60,577 bases of DNA, taken from assembly GCF_009664855.1 (NCBI RefSeq), contig NZ_CP045928.1, positions 946,107 to 1,006,683 of the forward strand, in the 5' to 3' direction. The DNA is from Flavobacterium sp. SLB02 (GTDB lineage: Bacteria; Bacteroidota; Bacteroidia; Flavobacteriales; Flavobacteriaceae). Under the pieces are notes generated by a model. It did no database searches, was not told where the DNA came from, and was given only the letters and a program-made list of their open reading frames with translations. Below are positions 1 to 6,456 of the stretch, piece by piece. The position numbers and the translations under genes were made by a program. The first letter of the stretch is position 1. Every line of letters starts with the position of its first letter.

Positions 1-48
1 GAATTAAAAAATAACTTTAAAATAACTTAAAATTAAGTTCATTTTTTG

Positions 49-79
49 TTTGTAAACATGAAAAACGTTCCTATATTTG
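49..79 (+). promoter_or_regulatory. Putative Bacteroidota-type promoter of tRNA-Tyr
   Basis: TTTG at 49-52 is followed after 19 nt by TATATTTG at 72-79. This matches the known Bacteroidota housekeeping promoter (TTTG near -33, TAnnTTTG near -7). It lies about 40 nt before the tRNA, a plausible leader length. The call rests on sequence match only. Confidence 0.6.
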
Positions 80-118
80 CAACCGCTTAGAACAACAAAG
101 CGCACTAACGCTGAGATC

Positions 119-199
119 GGGGAGATACTCAAGCGGCCAACGAGGGCAGACTGTAAATCTGCTGTGAAAACTTCGCAGGTTCGAATCCTGCTCTCCCCA
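119..199 (+). tRNA. tRNA-Tyr (anticodon GTA)
   Basis: The acceptor strands GGGGAGA (119-125) and TCTCCCC (192-198) pair perfectly, with discriminator A at 199. The anticodon loop reads ctGTAaa. The T arm contains GTTCGAATC, and there is a long class II variable arm as expected for tRNA-Tyr. The CCA end is not encoded. The 3' end is duplicated at 2119 (see the att-like repeats). Confidence 0.95.
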
Positions 200-256
200 C
201 TAAAAGTCCTAATGAAAATTAGGACTTTTTTTATGCTCAAATTTCAAGCTTGAAAT
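179..256 (+). repeat. att-like direct repeat, left copy (tRNA-Tyr 3' end)
   Basis: This stretch covers the tRNA T arm and acceptor end, the terminator and about 25 nt beyond it. It recurs at 2119-2197 in the same orientation with only a few differences, including two extra A residues in the right copy. Duplication of a tRNA 3' end is the classic footprint of a tyrosine-recombinase element that integrated at the tRNA and rebuilt its end. Confidence 0.8.
202..232 (+). terminator. Rho-independent terminator of tRNA-Tyr
   Basis: A 12-bp stem (202-213 with 218-229) closes a GAAA loop and is followed by a T tract to 232. A near-copy lies inside the right att-like repeat at about 2141-2175. Confidence 0.85.
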
Positions 257-301
257 GGATCAAAGGGATCAAACGCAAAGTTTGGGGATTAGGCAAAAAG
301 A

Positions 302-403
302 GGATCAACACGAAAACCTGAGGAGCATTAAAAATTAAGCATAAATATTAGTTAGCCTAAAAAGGAAGTATTCTATATTTCTAACACCTCTGAATTTTGA
401 TCT
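302..403 (-). repeat. ISL3-like element end, copy 1
   Basis: This 100-bp stretch begins GGATCAACACGAAAACCTGA and runs into the last codons of an ISL3-type transposase. It recurs almost unchanged at 622-717, so two copies of one IS end lie in tandem in the same orientation. The shared outer sequence is probably the IS terminal repeat. Confidence 0.65.
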
Positions 404-631
404 GAATGCTTTTATTTTAGCATTGAATGATTCTGCAGAGACATTAGTGCTTCTGTTGTCAAAATAATTTAATATGGTTTGATAATGATTCATAATGGTA
501 CGAGAGATTGTACCGAAAGACTTAAACCCAGATTGATTTACTTTTTCATGCCATTTGGCTAATTTTGCAAAACCTATGATTTTGTCTTTTGTATTCTCAA
601 AGATGCTACGGAGCTCTTGAGGGATCAACAC
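335..631 (-). pseudogene. ISL3-family (ISAon1-like) transposase, C-terminal fragment
   Basis: The reading frame gives the last ~95 residues of an ISL3/ISAon1-type DDE transposase, recognisable by NYFDNRSTNVSAESFNAKIK and the RGVRNIEYFLFRL tail. Full-length members are about 300-400 residues, so the catalytic core is missing. The frame is cut on its N-terminal side (around 620) by the end of a second IS copy, and the ATG at 631 belongs to that junction rather than to a gene start. It cannot be active. Confidence 0.75.
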
Positions 632-717
632 GAAAACCTGAGGAGCAGTAAAAATTACGCATAAATATTAGTTAGCCTAAAAAGGAAGTATTCTATATTT
701 CTAACACCTCTGAATTT
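622..717 (-). repeat. ISL3-like element end, copy 2 (truncated)
   Basis: This is the second copy of the IS end at 302-403. It carries only the final ~20 transposase codons before being cut at 717/718 by the inverted repeat of the IS6-like element. Order of events inferred: ISL3 copy 2 landed in copy 1, then the IS6-like element cut copy 2. Confidence 0.6.
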
Positions 718-1163
718 GGTTCTGTCGCATCTATCAAAATCAAATATAAGAATTTAGGTGATTTAAAAGGATCAACACGAATTCTCTGTCTTTTTCTAGT
801 CAAAAGAAAGTCCCGTATTACCTAATTTATCCACTGCCCTGTATAAATAACACCAAATACCTTTTACTTTTATATAAGTTTCATCCAATCTCCAGCTTGC
901 CCCCACTTTGACCTTTCTCTTCTTCATCTCTGATTCAATGAAAGGCGTAAATTTATAAACCCAACGTTGGATCGTGGCATGATCCACAAGCACTCCTCTA
1001 ATTTTCATTATTTCCTCAACGTCACGATAGCTAAGGGTAAATCTTAATTTAAAATACACTGCCTGCAGGATTACATATTTTGGATAACAATGACCTTTAG
1101 CATTCATTTTTTATGAGTTTTGAAAAACCAAAGATAAAACTTAGTCATAGATGCGACAGAACC
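718..1163 (-). mobile_element. Internally deleted IS6-family element with both inverted repeats
   Basis: Perfect 17-bp terminal inverted repeats lie at 718-734 and 1147-1163 (GGTTCTGTCGCATCTAT on the plus strand at the left end). They bound 446 bp, whereas IS6 elements are usually about 0.7-0.9 kb. I see no 8-bp target duplication outside the repeats, so it arrived by a recombination or deletion event or has decayed. A third GGATCAACACGA, the start of the ISL3-like end, lies inside at 769-780. Confidence 0.75.
796..1107 (-). pseudogene. IS6-family transposase, truncated and frameshifted
   Basis: The first ~90 residues match IS6-type transposases: the YRDVEEIMKIRG motif with DHATIQRWV, then WRLDETYIKVKGIWCYLYRAVD, which carries the first catalytic Asp of the DDE triad. 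The frame then runs out. A one-base shift just before the TGLSFD end restores a DFLLTRKRQR reading typical of the family. Everything after that, including the second Asp and the Glu, is missing. Inactive. Confidence 0.8.
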
Positions 1164-1220
1164 GTTAAGATTGCCTATAGAAATAAATCATTATAAATTT
1201 TGACATGAAATGGGACTGGA

Positions 1221-1260
1221 GTTAATACCTTTTTTGCACGTAAAAGCTAAGGCGGTTTTT
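1221..1260 (+). repeat. 40-bp motif flanking the toxin-antitoxin pair, upstream copy
   Basis: The stretch reads roughly TACCTTTTTT, then seven bases, then AAAGCTAAGG and a T run. A related copy in the same orientation lies just after the toxin gene at 1866-1905, and a third at 39051-39090 beside another decayed gene. The third copy has clear dyad symmetry (ACCTTTT/AAAAGGT). Function unknown; it may be a cassette boundary or a small dispersed repeat. Confidence 0.45.
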
Positions 1261-1302
1261 GTATTCAAGTTTTTTTAACCGAATCTTTTCCTATTTTCAA
1301 AA

Positions 1303-1326
1303 TTTTGGTGTAAATTTACACCAAAA
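1303..1326. promoter_or_regulatory. Palindromic operator upstream of parD
   Basis: This is a perfect 24-bp inverted repeat with half-site TTTTGGTGTAAA, ending 15 nt before the parD ATG. Type II antitoxins with a ribbon-helix-helix fold normally repress their own operon through such a palindrome, so this is very likely the ParD or ParDE binding site and overlaps the promoter. Confidence 0.7.
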
Positions 1327-1341
1327 ATAATTTTTATTATT

Positions 1342-1587
1342 ATGACACGACAAAGTATATCATTAACTGCTCCTAATGAAGAATGGTTAAAAAATCAGGT
1401 TAATACAGAAGAGTTTAGCAGTAAAAGCGAAGCCATTAACTTTTTAATAAAAAAAGCACGTTCGCAAGAAGAGTTTTATGACTTTGTAAGAGCTAAATTA
1501 GATAAGGGAGAAAAAAGCGGCTTTGTAAAAAAACAAACTAAAGAAGAAATGTTAGCGGAGTTTAAAAAGGATTTGGGAGATGTATAG
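1342..1587 (+). CDS. parD: ParD-family antitoxin
   Basis: This 81-residue protein resembles ParD/CopG-like antitoxins. The first ~45 residues (SISLTAPNEEWLKNQV, then SSKSEAINFLIKKA) fit a ribbon-helix-helix DNA-binding fold with the family's typical serine-rich turn. The charged C-terminal half, rich in Lys and Glu, is the part that normally wraps the toxin. The stop overlaps the toxin start by 8 nt (ATGTATAG), indicating translational coupling. A perfect palindrome upstream supports autoregulation. Length and organisation are normal for the family, so the pair may be functional. It sits inside the tRNA-Tyr islet, where it could stabilise the element. Exact subfamily assignment is by sequence pattern only. 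Confidence 0.85.
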   Translation: MTRQSISLTAPNEEWLKNQVNTEEFSSKSEAINFLIKKARSQEEFYDFVRAKLDKGEKSGFVKKQTKEEMLAEFKKDLGDV

Positions 1588-1858
1588 CTATTATTTAAGT
1601 AGCGAAGCCAAAGAAGATTTAAAAAGAATTTATTATTACGGTGTCGGTAAGTTCGGAATGGATCAGGCCGATCACTATTTCAATATGTTTTACGATTGTT
1701 TTGACAAAATAGAGCAAAATCCATTTTTATTTCCATCTGCCGACCACATCAAAAAAGGATATCGTTATTGTGTTTGCGGTGTCGATACTATTTACTACCG
1801 AATAAATGGAGATGAGCGAATAGAGATTATTATCATTATTGGGAGGCAAGACTTTTAG
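1580..1858 (+). CDS. parE: ParE/RelE-superfamily toxin
   Basis: This 92-residue protein fits the ParE branch of the RelE/ParE superfamily. An N-terminal two-helix hairpin (SSEAKEDLKRIYYYGVGKFG, then QADHYFNMFYDCFDKIEQNP) is followed by the strand block YRYCVCGVDTIYYRING and a C-terminal IGRQDF. ParE toxins usually act on DNA gyrase while RelE members cut mRNA; sequence alone does not decide which applies. The gene overlaps parD by 8 nt and shares its promoter. The usual C-terminal extension after GRQD is very short but appears complete. No frameshift or truncation is visible, so the module looks intact among broken neighbours. Confidence 0.85.
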   Translation: MYSYYLSSEAKEDLKRIYYYGVGKFGMDQADHYFNMFYDCFDKIEQNPFLFPSADHIKKGYRYCVCGVDTIYYRINGDERIEIIIIIGRQDF

Positions 1859-1865
1859 ATCTGGT

Positions 1866-1905
1866 GTTGTTACCTTTTTACAACAAAAAGCTAAGGAATT
1901 TTCAA
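1866..1905 (+). repeat. 40-bp motif flanking the toxin-antitoxin pair, downstream copy
   Basis: This copy of the motif at 1221-1260 (TACCTTTTT, spacer, AAAAGCTAAGG, T-rich tail) begins 8 nt after the toxin stop. The pair of copies brackets parDE as direct repeats 645 bp apart. No gene is visible from here to 2118. Confidence 0.45.
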
Positions 1906-2118
1906 AATACTTTCCATCTGAGAAGCATCTAAATTTAAATTTATCAATAATAAAAAATATTGATATCTTTACAATCAAATTATCCAGAATAACATCACTG
2001 AATATCAATTAGTTAAGTATCAAAAAAAAGCAACAATTAAAGTTCGGGTGCAGAATCGGTGCATTTAGGTTTAAGGCATCATAAAAACGTAGCATAGATG
2101 CGGGTTTGAGCGGTAAAG

Positions 2119-2197
2119 TTCGAATCCTGCTCTCCCCACTAAAAAAGTCCTAATGAAAATTAGGGCTTTTTTTATGCTCAAATTTCAAACTTGAAAT
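2119..2197 (+). repeat. att-like direct repeat, right copy
   Basis: This copy begins at the T arm (GTTCGAATCC) and continues through the acceptor end, the terminator-like hairpin and the sequence ATGCTCAAATTTCAA found after the real tRNA. The 5' two thirds of a tRNA are absent upstream, so it is not a second tRNA gene. It marks the right border of the islet, 25 bp before the end of the first LacI gene. Confidence 0.8.
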
Positions 2198-2221
2198 TTC
2201 AGATTCAAAAAACACTATACT

Positions 2222-3250
2222 CTATTTCATCAAAGATGATTCACGAATAATAAGCTTCGTTTTTAGAATAATTTTTTGCGTTCTCTCTTTTACATCTTTC
2301 ACATCTTTCTTCTGTAAAAGCGGCAAGAGTAATTCCATTATTTTAGTTCCCATCTCCATTGTGGGTTGGGCAACACAACTAATTGATATGGGGTAAATTT
2401 TAAACATATCATTGTCATCGAAGGCCACAATTCCCAGATCATTGAGCAAAGTAGAATTTTGTTCTTTAAAGAACTGTAATCCGCTTTTAGTGAGATAATT
2501 TGTAGCAAAAAAAAGAGCATCTAAATCAACATGATTATTCACAAACTCTTTGATGTAATCATTTACTTTGAAAATTTGATTGTAGGGAATTTGCAAAATA
2601 TTTGATTTCAGACCATGTTCTGAAATTGCTTTCTCATAACCAGACAAACGATCGTTCATTTGTGTTTGGCTAGAAGCTGTAGTAACAAATCCAATATTCT
2701 TAAATTTATTATTTATTAAGTGTAATGTCGCATCATAAGAAGCTCTTGCATTGTCCACAACAACACTATTACAATCCAGATCTTCAAAAAACCGATCTAA
2801 TAAAACAACAGGAATATTATCTTTTACTAAAGAATCAATAGTATCTCTTATTCCAGGTGATGGAACAATAATAAAACCATCAACCTGGCGAAAATTAAAC
2901 AATTCGATCAATTCTTTTGATTTTTTATCGTCATTTTCATTGCTGCAAAAAATAACTTTGTATCCTTTTTCATAAGCCAGATCCTCAAAAATTCTTGCTA
3001 CTTTAGAAAAAAAACTATTTGAGATATCCTCAACCATAAAAACCAAAATTTTTGATTTTCCAGTTCTAAGACTTTGTGCAATTTGATTAGGTTTATAATT
3101 AATCCATTTTGCATAATCTAATACCTTTTGTGTTAAGGCTTCCGAGATGTGTTTTTCTTTTGCTTTTCCGTTTAAAACAAAAGAAACTGTTGTCACAGAA
3201 ATCTTGAGTTGATCTGCAATATTCCGGATAGAAATAGGTTTCTTTTTCAT
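2222..3250 (-). CDS. LacI/GalR-family transcriptional regulator 1
   Basis: This 342-residue protein starts at the MKKKPIS methionine. An upstream in-frame ATG would add 54 residues unlike any regulator and is rejected. The N-terminal helix-turn-helix (SIRNIADQLKISVTTVSFVLNG) and hinge helix region (NYKPNQIAQSLRTGKS) are followed by a periplasmic-binding-protein-like effector domain (residues ~60-340) with the LacI-family FDDND stretch. It is a clear paralogue of the regulator at 55530-56540, sharing the SLRTGK, VEDISN and DGFIIxP blocks. It lies downstream of the M28 peptidase at the left end of the cluster, so a sugar from this cluster, perhaps fucose or a galactose-type sugar, is the likely effector. 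This is inferred from position only. Confidence 0.9.
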   Translation of the reverse strand: MKKKPISIRNIADQLKISVTTVSFVLNGKAKEKHISEALTQKVLDYAKWINYKPNQIAQSLRTGKSKILVFMVEDISNSFFSKVARIFEDLAYEKGYKVIFCSNENDDKKSKELIELFNFRQVDGFIIVPSPGIRDTIDSLVKDNIPVVLLDRFFEDLDCNSVVVDNARASYDATLHLINNKFKNIGFVTTASSQTQMNDRLSGYEKAISEHGLKSNILQIPYNQIFKVNDYIKEFVNNHVDLDALFFATNYLTKSGLQFFKEQNSTLLNDLGIVAFDDNDMFKIYPISISCVAQPTMEMGTKIMELLLPLLQKKDVKDVKERTQKIILKTKLIIRESSLMK

Positions 3251-3371
3251 ATTAAAATTATTTTTTTTATAGCGAAAGTCTAAGAATTTGTTTGAATATT
3301 TTATGGCATTTGTATTGGAAAGAATAGCATCTGATTGCTCCCGACAATCATGCCTTTTCGAGAATTCACTA

Positions 3372-4349
3372 TTACTGCTCAATAAAAGACAAGGTTTGCA
3401 AATCATTGGCAATTGCCATCAAAGCATTACAAATATACCTGGCAACCAAAGCTCCTCCCTCACTATTAATTAAATCAATATCATCTTCTGGCGTATGATA
3501 TTGCGGATGCCCGCCAGTATGAAATCCTACAGCAGAGATTGAAGCTTTATAAAATGACACATGATCTGACCCTCCAACATCTCCACTATGAATTACCGGA
3601 TTCAGTCCGCTGTTTTCTCCCAGTTTTCTCATCAGTTCCACTCCATCTGGAAAAGTACCCGCACCTCCCATATAGATTTGCTTTTCAGAATTTAATCTTC
3701 CCACCATATCCATATTCAGCATGACTTTTACAGCTTCTTTATTAACCGGTAAATGATCGACAAAATATTTAGAACCTAACAATCCTTGTTCTTCACCACT
3801 AAAGGAAATAAAAAGGATACTTCTTTTGGGTTTTACAGACAATTTGGATATTTCTTCTGCGATACAAAGCAAGGCCGAAACTCCCGAGGCATTATCATCT
3901 GCTCCGTTATGAATGGCAAGGACCTCCTTTTTTTTACTTCCCGATCCTTTTCCTCCCCAACCCCAATGGTCGTAATGAGCCCCAATGACTATAAATTCGT
4001 TTTTTAAATTGGGGTCTGACCCCTCGATATATCCTACTACATTTTGGGTCGTAACACTATCTGATGCTACTTTATTGATCCCTTGCTTTACAAAGAGTCT
4101 AAAAGGCTGATAGTACTTTTTATTGAATGCTTTCAGAGCGTATTTTTTAAAATACTTTCTAATGTAAGCTGCTGCTGCATTATTTCCTTTTGTACCGGGA
4201 AAACGTCCTTGCATTTTATCAGATGAAAGATATTTGTCGTGCTTGTAAAATGTTTTGGTATTAATACCTACTTGAGCTTTAATTGTAGCGGTAAAAATTA
4301 GTGAAATAATAAAGAATATGACAAATTTTGAATTTTGAAAAAGTTTCAT
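3372..4349 (-). CDS. M28-family metallopeptidase, secreted
   Basis: This 325-residue protein begins with a hydrophobic signal peptide ending near residue 25 (IKAQ). The M28 zinc-aminopeptidase core is complete: GAHYDH (H125), GADDNASG (D151), SFSGEEQGLLGS (E186/E187), NMDMVGR (D214) and YHTPEDDID (H285). The family removes N-terminal residues or dipeptides. In this cluster it could expose glycosylated Asn from glycopeptides so that glycosylasparaginase can act, which needs free amino and carboxyl groups on Asn. That role is inference. It is 27 bp downstream of the mutarotase gene, likely in the same transcript. The PA domain found in some M28 enzymes is absent. Confidence 0.88.
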   Translation of the reverse strand: MKLFQNSKFVIFFIISLIFTATIKAQVGINTKTFYKHDKYLSSDKMQGRFPGTKGNNAAAAYIRKYFKKYALKAFNKKYYQPFRLFVKQGINKVASDSVTTQNVVGYIEGSDPNLKNEFIVIGAHYDHWGWGGKGSGSKKKEVLAIHNGADDNASGVSALLCIAEEISKLSVKPKRSILFISFSGEEQGLLGSKYFVDHLPVNKEAVKVMLNMDMVGRLNSEKQIYMGGAGTFPDGVELMRKLGENSGLNPVIHSGDVGGSDHVSFYKASISAVGFHTGGHPQYHTPEDDIDLINSEGGALVARYICNALMAIANDLQTLSFIEQ

Positions 4350-4376
4350 TTTAATTAAACTATGATTATTTTTTTA

Positions 4377-4727
4377 TTATGTAAGCTCAAAAACTTTATG
4401 CATCAGCATCCATTTTTCTCCTGGTTGTGCTCCGGGCAAGGCTTTTTGAAATTTCCACATTAGTGTTTCCCATTGCTGAACTTTTGCATTTAAAGCGTCT
4501 GATTTTGACTTTTGTTCAAAAGAAAAATCAGAATTTGCCTCTATGATCATAAAGAGGCGATCTGCGATATTGTAGATTTCCAAAGTTATAATTCCTGAAT
4601 CTTTAATGCTTTCTTTGATTTCAGGCCAAATATTCTGGTGAAGTTTTATATATTCATTGATTAAATCAGGATCATTTTTCAGATCTAAAGTAAGGCAGTG
4701 TCTTTGCATAATTTTCTTTTGTGTCAT
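4377..4727 (-). CDS. L-rhamnose/L-fucose mutarotase-like protein (DUF718/COG3254)
   Basis: This 116-residue protein matches the small dimeric alpha-beta barrel mutarotases of the RhaM type: the start QRHCLTLDLKNDPDLINEYIKLH, a central ITLEIYNIADRLFMIIEA strand pair, and the C-terminal KWMLMHKVFEL block. These interconvert alpha and beta anomers of 6-deoxy sugars. No rhamnosidase is present in the window but two GH29 fucosidases are, so L-fucose is the more likely substrate; the family name alone would say rhamnose. No signal peptide, so cytoplasmic. It is 34 bp after the sialidase-like gene. Confidence 0.8.
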   Translation of the reverse strand: MTQKKIMQRHCLTLDLKNDPDLINEYIKLHQNIWPEIKESIKDSGIITLEIYNIADRLFMIIEANSDFSFEQKSKSDALNAKVQQWETLMWKFQKALPGAQPGEKWMLMHKVFELT

Positions 4728-4761
4728 TGAATTTTCTTATATATTGTAAATCATCTCAAAC

Positions 4762-5814
4762 TTAGTTTCTCAGTTCAAATGCGACATGCTTAATGAATTT
4801 TCTGTTATAAGTATACACCAAATGAATTTTCTGATCTGAGGTTTGAATAATCGCAGGATAACTGAATTCGCCCTCTTTTTGATTTTCCAAATCAAATAAC
4901 TTTTTCCAGTTTAGACCATCTCTTGAATATTCTACGTCTAAAACATTTCTACCGTTGAACCAGTCTTTTCCCATCTTTAAAGGATTATTAACCAATAAAA
5001 ATAATTTATTTGATAATCTTACCCCATCAATTCCTGAATTAGAATTAATAACATTGATGCTATCGGTTCTCTGCCAGGTTTTGCCGTTATCTTCTGACCA
5101 GGTCGAAATTAACTTATTGTGTTTGCTTCTGGACAATATCTGAATCTCATTAGTAGAATGGATCAAAAAAGTGGGCTGAATAATATCAAATTCTTTTTTA
5201 TTATCAATTGCTATCTTCTCCCAGGTATTTGTCCCTTCGGTATATTTTTCTATATGCACTCTCCATTTATTATCATCAATACTCTCGGTACTGCTTCCAC
5301 ATAAAATAATTCCCGGACTGGTTTCGATTGGTTTGTTTCTAATTGGTCCCAAGATTCCATCGGGAAGATATTTTGGAGTACTCCACGTATTGCCGTTATC
5401 TTTTGAGACTATCATAGCACCAAACCATTCTCTTGGATTTTTACCTACTTTATAAAATAAATACAAATTCTGGCTTTTGCTTTTAAACAAGACCGGATTC
5501 CAACATGGCAATGTATCTTTTTCCCTTATTAAAGGCAGCACAAGATTCTCAGGAACTGACCATTTTTTTTGCTTATAGACCGAAAAATAAATCCCTACAT
5601 CTCTAGCTCCTTCATGTCTTCCTCCAAACCAAGCTGCCATAAGTTTCCCCGGTTCAAGTTCAACCAGTGTTGCAGCATGACTATTGGCAGTAAGAGGCTG
5701 ATCTGTAATAAAATTTTGAGTAATGTGAATTGCTTTGGAATTCTGCTTTAGGGAAGCGCAGGAAAAACAGGCAAGCACTAATAAAAGTAATGAATAATTA
5801 AATTTTGAATTCAT
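4762..5814 (-). CDS. Sialidase-like BNR-repeat lipoprotein (COG4692-type)
   Basis: This 350-residue protein has a lipoprotein signal (LLLLVLAC, Cys at ~16). It has a six-bladed propeller signature: Asp-box motifs at SKDNGNTWSTP, SEDNGKTWQRT and SRDGLNWKKL, plus the AAWFGGRHEGARDVGIY block typical of the predicted neuraminidases of COG4692. It lacks an obvious classical GH33 FRIP arginine motif, so true sialic-acid cleavage is uncertain. No sialate lyase, epimerase or acetylesterase occurs in the window. It may cleave another terminal sugar. It forms a unit with the mutarotase and M28 genes and lies downstream of a broken permease gene. Confidence 0.75.
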   Translation of the reverse strand: MNSKFNYSLLLLVLACFSCASLKQNSKAIHITQNFITDQPLTANSHAATLVELEPGKLMAAWFGGRHEGARDVGIYFSVYKQKKWSVPENLVLPLIREKDTLPCWNPVLFKSKSQNLYLFYKVGKNPREWFGAMIVSKDNGNTWSTPKYLPDGILGPIRNKPIETSPGIILCGSSTESIDDNKWRVHIEKYTEGTNTWEKIAIDNKKEFDIIQPTFLIHSTNEIQILSRSKHNKLISTWSEDNGKTWQRTDSINVINSNSGIDGVRLSNKLFLLVNNPLKMGKDWFNGRNVLDVEYSRDGLNWKKLFDLENQKEGEFSYPAIIQTSDQKIHLVYTYNRKFIKHVAFELRN

Positions 5815-6068
5815 TGTAAATTATAAAAATTAATTTGCTGGTTCTAACGATTTTAAACACATCAAAACATAGATCTTTTTTAACTAAAAAATAGGCATTT
5901 CCCTTATTTAAAATACGCATAGAAAACCATACGACAGAAATGTGTTTTTTGGCTTCTTTTTTATCTATAATTTTACCTGTATGTGTTAAAAAAAACTTTA
6001 ATACACCACATTGAACATTAAAAACCAATAACAGAATCTCAAGATGTTATTCTTTCCTTAAACCTGCC
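5815..6068. other. Intergenic scar between the sialidase-like gene and the permease fragment
   Basis: These 254 bp are AT-rich and contain no recognisable remainder of the truncated permease on either strand. Fragments such as AAACACATCAAAACATAGATC resemble the dispersed repeat also seen near 23548. The missing ~350 codons of the permease were probably lost in a deletion ending here. Confidence 0.4.
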
Positions 6069-6284
6069 TTATGTCCAATAATGGGAGGCCGAGGCTACCA
6101 AAAGCGACTGGGCAGATGTTAGCTCATTTATGGTTTTCATAAAGGGAATCAAAGCTCCGTTGATCCAGGTTACAAATCCAAAGACAAAAAATAGACTCGC
6201 TATGATTAAAATTTTCTTTTCAGAAGAAGAGGAAATTGTACTGCTAACCATGCTGTTTATATTTGATGATCGGGCAATTATCAC
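6069..6284 (-). pseudogene. Truncated MFS sugar permease (FucP/GluP-like), N-terminal fragment
   Basis: The 71-residue frame matches the first ~60 residues of the FucP/NagP/GluP branch of the major facilitator superfamily: KKILIIASLFFVFGFVTWINGALIPFMKTINEL, then TSAQSLLVASAS. Full-length relatives are about 400-440 residues with 12 membrane segments. Here the frame leaves the family after VASAS and stops within five residues. Only one membrane segment remains, so it cannot transport. Position among fucosidase, mutarotase and sialidase-like genes suggests the ancestor imported L-fucose or an amino sugar. Confidence 0.75.
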
Positions 6285-6391
6285 GAAGTTTTTTTAAAAT
6301 TCTTTACACAAAAACCTCTCTTGCCCTCTCTAATTAAAATGTTGTTTTTTGTTTCATTATTGCTATTTTAATAAGGTAATTATTGTATAAA

Positions 6392-6419
6392 ACAAAAGGA
6401 GAGCTACCTCTCCTTTTGT
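6392..6419 (-). terminator. Hairpin after susD1
   Basis: A 12-bp stem (ACAAAAGGAGAG with its complement, 6392-6403 and 6408-6419) closes a 4-nt loop about 40 bp beyond the susD1 stop. The U tract on the minus strand is short and mixed (GTTTTAT), so it may be a weak terminator or a transcript-stabilising end. Confidence 0.6.
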
Positions 6420-6456
6420 CAATTTCTAAGTAAGGAAACTCTTTATCTTTACTTAT

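Larger units (their letters stand above)
199..2118. mobile_element. Decayed islet inserted at tRNA-Tyr
   Basis: The 1.9 kb between the two copies of the tRNA 3' end contains only transposase debris (about 301-1163) and a toxin-antitoxin pair (1342-1858). There is no integrase, excisionase or replication gene. The most economical reading is an integrated element eroded by insertions and deletions, with the toxin-antitoxin pair as the surviving cargo. A small satellite mobilised in trans is the alternative. Confidence 0.6.

Noticed and set aside
717..1171. 8-bp target-site duplication around the IS6-like element
   Set aside because: The bases directly outside the two inverted repeats do not match.
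1727..2008. Minus-strand frame of 93 codons across the toxin gene
   Set aside because: It overlaps parE in antisense and has no family resemblance.
2119..2140. Second tRNA-Tyr gene
   Set aside because: Only the T arm and acceptor 3' end are present; the anticodon and D arms are missing upstream.
3251..3412. Longer N-terminus for LacI regulator 1
   Set aside because: The extra 54 residues have no similarity to the family, which begins just before the helix-turn-helix.
5798..6028. Minus-strand frame as the missing part of the permease
   Set aside because: The residues do not resemble an MFS protein and contain no clear series of membrane helices.
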